NCBI GenBank assembly: GCA_955652155.1
Contig: CATPAT010000029.1
Coordinates: 1 to 5,041, forward strand
Direction: 5' to 3'
Source: an uncultured Chthoniobacterales bacterium
Lineage (GTDB): Bacteria > Verrucomicrobiota > Verrucomicrobiia > Chthoniobacterales > UBA10450
DNA length: 5,041 nt
Shown here: positions 5,041 through 5,041 of the stretch, piece after piece
Layout: every line of letters begins with the position of its first letter
Numbering within the stretch: position 1 is the stretch's first letter
The notes under the pieces: generated by a model
Told to the model about the DNA's origin: nothing
Database searches by the model: none
The model's input: the letters and a program-made list of their open reading frames with translations, nothing else
Program-made: the position numbers and the translations under genes

Positions 5041-5041
5041 A

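Overview
The window reads almost entirely on the minus strand. Its gene content, its moderate GC and its interspersed GAATGACGAA-type repeats beside a four-helix-bundle gene suggest a Gram-negative bacterium of the Verrucomicrobiota, perhaps a soil Chthoniobacterales. That placement is an inference from gene families and repeat style; no rRNA or marker gene is present.

In transcription order (right to left) the layout is as follows. (1) 5040-4561 is a cytoplasmic-type methionine sulfoxide reductase B (MsrB) with an intact catalytic Cys. (2) 4429-3839 and 3793-3197 are two further MsrB-fold proteins. Both have gained an N-terminal membrane anchor, and both have lost the catalytic Cys (now Ala), the probable recycling Cys (now Asn) and the active-site Trp (now Arg). 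A bidirectional intrinsic-terminator-like hairpin lies between these two genes. (3) 3047-2094 is a RarD/EamA-family permease, preceded by a 149 bp leader with a perfect 14 bp palindrome. (4) 2056-1535 is an unrecognised soluble protein. (5) 1438-695 is an MlaE-type lipid-transport permease. (6) 626-222 is a four-helix-bundle (23S rRNA intervening-sequence protein family) gene, bracketed by a perfect 17 bp inverted repeat built from GAATGACGAA units. (7) 157-1 is the 5' end of an MlaF-type ATPase, cut by the window edge at its Walker A motif.

Two things stand out. First, the MsrB trio is one apparently active enzyme followed by two membrane-anchored pseudoenzymes that share the same lost residues. 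This suggests an inactive MsrB fold was duplicated again and kept for a non-catalytic role outside the cytoplasm. Second, a compact cassette (a four-helix-bundle gene inside inverted repeats) sits exactly between mlaE and mlaF, genes that are normally adjacent. A solo copy of the same repeat lies just before mlaE. The layout resembles the intervening sequences of 23S rRNA, but here it sits in a protein-coding operon.

No tRNA, rRNA, CRISPR array or transposase gene is visible. No stretch longer than about 150 bp lacks a gene.
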